From: Phoronis ovalis
Taxonomy: Eukaryota; Phoronida; Phoronidae
Length of the DNA: 10,190 nucleotides
NCBI GenBank assembly: GCA_028565635.1
Contig: JAOXYB010015332.1
Coordinates: 1-10,190 of the forward strand
Direction of reading: 5' to 3'
Position numbers and translations under genes: made by a program. Shown here in pieces: positions 8,072-10,190 of this stretch (within the stretch, counting starts at the first letter, position 1; each line of letters starts with the position of its first letter). A model generated the notes under the pieces. It was given only the letters and a program-made list of their open reading frames with translations. It was not told the origin of the DNA and searched no databases.

Positions 8072-10190
8072 CAAGTGATGTCAGGTAAAGGGTTTCCAGT
8101 TGCAGTCACTTCAAAATTGACTATACTGCCTTCTTCAACTTCTTGATCTTCAAGCATATGAGTAAACCTAGGAGCTAATGTTTCTTCAAAAATGGTACTC
8201 AGTGTTTCTTGTTCATCAGTTGGTTCAGCACCAATATCAACAATCTCCTCAGTATTAATCAATGTAGCTAAGCTTACACCATCTTTGTCTACTGATCTGT
8301 CATGTTCTTGACAACTCTCATATACATCTTTAATGCTTATTTCATGAGCACTTAGAACTGTGCCATGAATTTTAACATTTTCAGAAGGAGAGCAGGTCAT
8401 AGGTGTAGCTACATGTTCCATTTGATAATTTTCTTCAGTAATACTTTCAGAATCAGCATAACATTCAGTTGCTTCTGACTGAAACGAGACCAACCTTTTT
8501 ATAGGTTCACTAATCTGTTTTGCGTGTGCTTTAATCATTTCCTCATTCTGTATATCTGATACTGCTTTTAAATCTTTGCTTTCTTCTTTATGTGTAGTAA
8601 CTACTTCATCACTATCAAACTGCTCCTGGTTTACATAATCTTGGTCTACAATATCACCTTCTGCAAATTGTTGCGCATCGGCAATGCATTGTGAAACTAA
8701 GACAGCTGTTGAAGCTACAACTGCTTCTGTACCAGTAATTAGTCCAAAATCAAGAGTAGTTTTAGGGCAAGACACACTTTCAACCTCATCGACAGTAGTC
8801 TCTGAACTGGATATGACATCAGCTGTTTTTAGTTTTTTTGATATGGTCAGCATGGCAGATGCTACATTCTGTTCAGTTTCAATAGTAGCTGGCACACTGG
8901 AACTAATCTTAGGCTGTATGTAATCACAGACTGTAGCTAAATTTTGTATTTCTGCTGGGGCTTCTGTAGCAGTCCCTGTCTGTACTTCAGTAAATACTGC
9001 TGCATCTTCTGCAATAACGGATGGTGGTAAATCTGTGATCATCTCAGTAGTAGGAGGCTGTGAGACGTCTGAGACAACAGCTGTCTGTTGCTCATGGTTA
9101 ATTATCTGAATTTCAGTTGCAGGTTTAGTACCTAAGTGAGTATTATACACAAGGTCACTACTTTGTTCTAAATTGGCAGTAGTTTCAATAACTACTGAAC
9201 TTTCTTTAGCATCTTGAGCCTGCACAATAACTGCAGCTATACTTTGTAAATCTGAGTGCTCTTCAACAGTTTCTAAATCAGTAGCAGTAAGTGTATCTTG
9301 TAGCTTGTCTACTGTTTCAGCAACTGATCCAGTAGCAACTGAGTCAACGGTTACATAATGCACATCTGCTGCTATCACATTTGTACTTTGCACATCTGAG
9401 GTAACTCTGGTACTCATTGCTGTATCTTCTATAATAATGGATGGTGGTAAATCTGTGGTCATCTCAGTAGTAGGCTGTGAGCCATCTGAGACAACATCTG
9501 CTTGTTGCTTATGGCTAATTATCTGAATTTCAGTTGCAGGTTGAATACCTAAGTGAGAATTATACACAAGATCACTACTTTGTTCTAAATTGGCAGTAGT
9601 TTCAATAACTACTGAACTTTCTTTAGCATCTTGAGCCTGCACAACAACTGCACCTACACTTTGTAAATCTGAGTGATCTTCAACAGATTCTAAATCAGTA
9701 GCAGCAAGTGTATCTTGTAGCTTGTCTACTGTTTCAGCAACTGATCCTGTATCAACTGAGTCAATGGTTACATAATGTACATCTGCTGCAATCACATTTG
9801 TACTTTGCACATCTGAGATAACTCTGGTACTCATTGCTGTGTCTTCTGTAATAATGAATGGTGGTAAATCTGTGGTCATCTCAGTAGTAGGCTCTGAGAC
9901 ACCAGCTGCTTGTTGCTTATGGCTAATTACCTGAATTTCAGTTACAGGTTTAGTACCTAAGTGAGTATTATAAACAAAGTCACTACTTTGTTCTAAATAG
10001 GCAGTAGTTTCAATAACAACTAAACTTTCTTCAGCATCTTGAGCTTGTACAACGACTGCAGCTACACTTTGTAAATCTGAGTGTTCTTCAACAGATTCTA
10101 AATCAGTAGCAGAAAGTGTATCTTGTAGCTTGTCTACTGTTTCAGCAACTGATGCAGTATCAACTGGGTCAGCGGTTACATAATGCACAT
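8072..10190 (-). CDS. Exon A of a giant intracellular Ig-domain protein: acidic tandem repeats, unique acidic linker, first half of Ig1 (5' end beyond window)
   Basis: This is an uninterrupted reading frame of about 705 codons, open to the window edge at 10190; its first full codon is GTG at 10188-10186. Residues 1-404 form three tandem acidic repeats. Residues about 405-667 are unique, rich in Thr/Ser/Glu/Val and low in Pro, so not a typical PEVK spring. Residues 672-706 (APRFTHMLEDQEVEEGS to NPLPDITW) are the A-C strands of an I-set Ig domain. The exon ends inside the Trp codon (TG|G, phase 2) at a good donor, TTG|GTGAGC, cut at 8072/8071. By family knowledge, this mix of Ig modules and long disordered acidic segments fits sarcomeric or cytoskeletal giants, where Ig domains bind partners and disordered regions act as springs or spacers. 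No signal peptide, kinase or Fn3 domain is visible. An internal Met is not the start; the true start lies upstream. The Ig assignment is strong, the exact orthologue unknown. Confidence 0.93.
8977..9363 (-). repeat. Acidic coding repeat, copy 3 (about 129 residues, 3' end degenerate)
   Basis: Starts at VHYVTVDSVATG and stays close to copy 2 through TEIQIINHEQQ and DLPPSVIAEDAA. Homology then fades at about FTEVQT, where the unique linker begins. It is the last recognisable unit before the Ig domains. The exact end is a judgement by eye. Confidence 0.9.
9364..9780 (-). repeat. Acidic coding repeat, copy 2 (139 residues)
   Basis: Runs from VHYVTIDSVDTG to STNVIAAD and directly abuts copies 1 and 3. 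By-eye alignment of the first 98 residues against copy 1 shows about 17 differences, roughly 83% identity. Long stretches are identical in DNA, for example the block coding for ETVDKLQDTL. Unit length at DNA level is 417 bp. Confidence 0.95.
9781..10188 (-). repeat. Acidic coding repeat, copy 1 (136 residues)
   Basis: Runs from VHYVTADPVDT to STNVIAAD. It shares with copies 2 and 3 the blocks SVAETVDKLQDTL, ATDLESVEEHSDLQS, VVVQAQDA, VIETTA and LEQSSD. There are 24 Asp/Glu against 4 Lys/Arg and no Cys or Trp, so the segment is probably disordered and strongly negative. It lacks three residues present in copy 2 near the GVSEPTTEM point, an in-frame deletion or insertion. The two bases before it (10189-10190) match the end of a preceding unit (…AAD), so at least one more copy probably lies outside the window. 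Confidence 0.95.

Noticed and set aside
8684-8923. Plus-strand open frame of 79 codons
   Set aside because: It is antisense to the strong exon A coding frame and is a shadow of its biased composition.

Overview
The window is part of a eukaryotic nuclear gene. The base composition is AT-rich, and coding blocks on the minus strand are separated by four introns that each begin GT and end AG in that orientation. The protein is a large, modular, intracellular immunoglobulin (Ig I-set) protein of the titin/twitchin/obscurin-UNC-89 kind. An invertebrate animal is the most likely source: the Ig modules look like those of giant muscle proteins, and the acidic repeats do not look like vertebrate titin PEVK. 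The species cannot be told, and no gene symbol is safe.

Reading the minus strand from high to low coordinates, five exons can be joined without any frame break. Exon A runs from the window edge (10190) to 8072 and ends in phase 2. Exon B is 7843-7662, exon C 7017-6870, exon D 5961-5546 and exon E 554-276. Together they encode about 1047 residues. These comprise three tandem acidic repeats of 136-139 residues (a fourth probably lies beyond the edge), a unique acidic stretch of about 260 residues, and four consecutive Ig I-set domains. The gene continues past both window ends; I see neither a translation start nor a certain stop.

The introns are 228 bp (7844-8071), 644 bp (7018-7661), 908 bp (5962-6869) and 4991 bp (555-5545). 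The last one makes up half the window. It holds no long open frame, but it does contain several things worth checking. These are a 54-bp phase 1-1 candidate cassette exon (1751-1804), a phase-compatible candidate alternative last exon with a hydrophobic tail (4233-4324), a protein-like 29-codon C-terminal tail behind a splice acceptor (3195-3284), a possible degraded terminal-inverted-repeat element (about 3510-4019), two imperfect hairpins and a short degenerate tandem repeat.

No tRNA, rRNA, CRISPR array, complete transposase gene or plus-strand gene was found. The main unusual signals are the near-identical 410-bp coding repeats, the piecemeal loss of the Ig disulfide cysteines, and the candidate alternative exons in the large intron.
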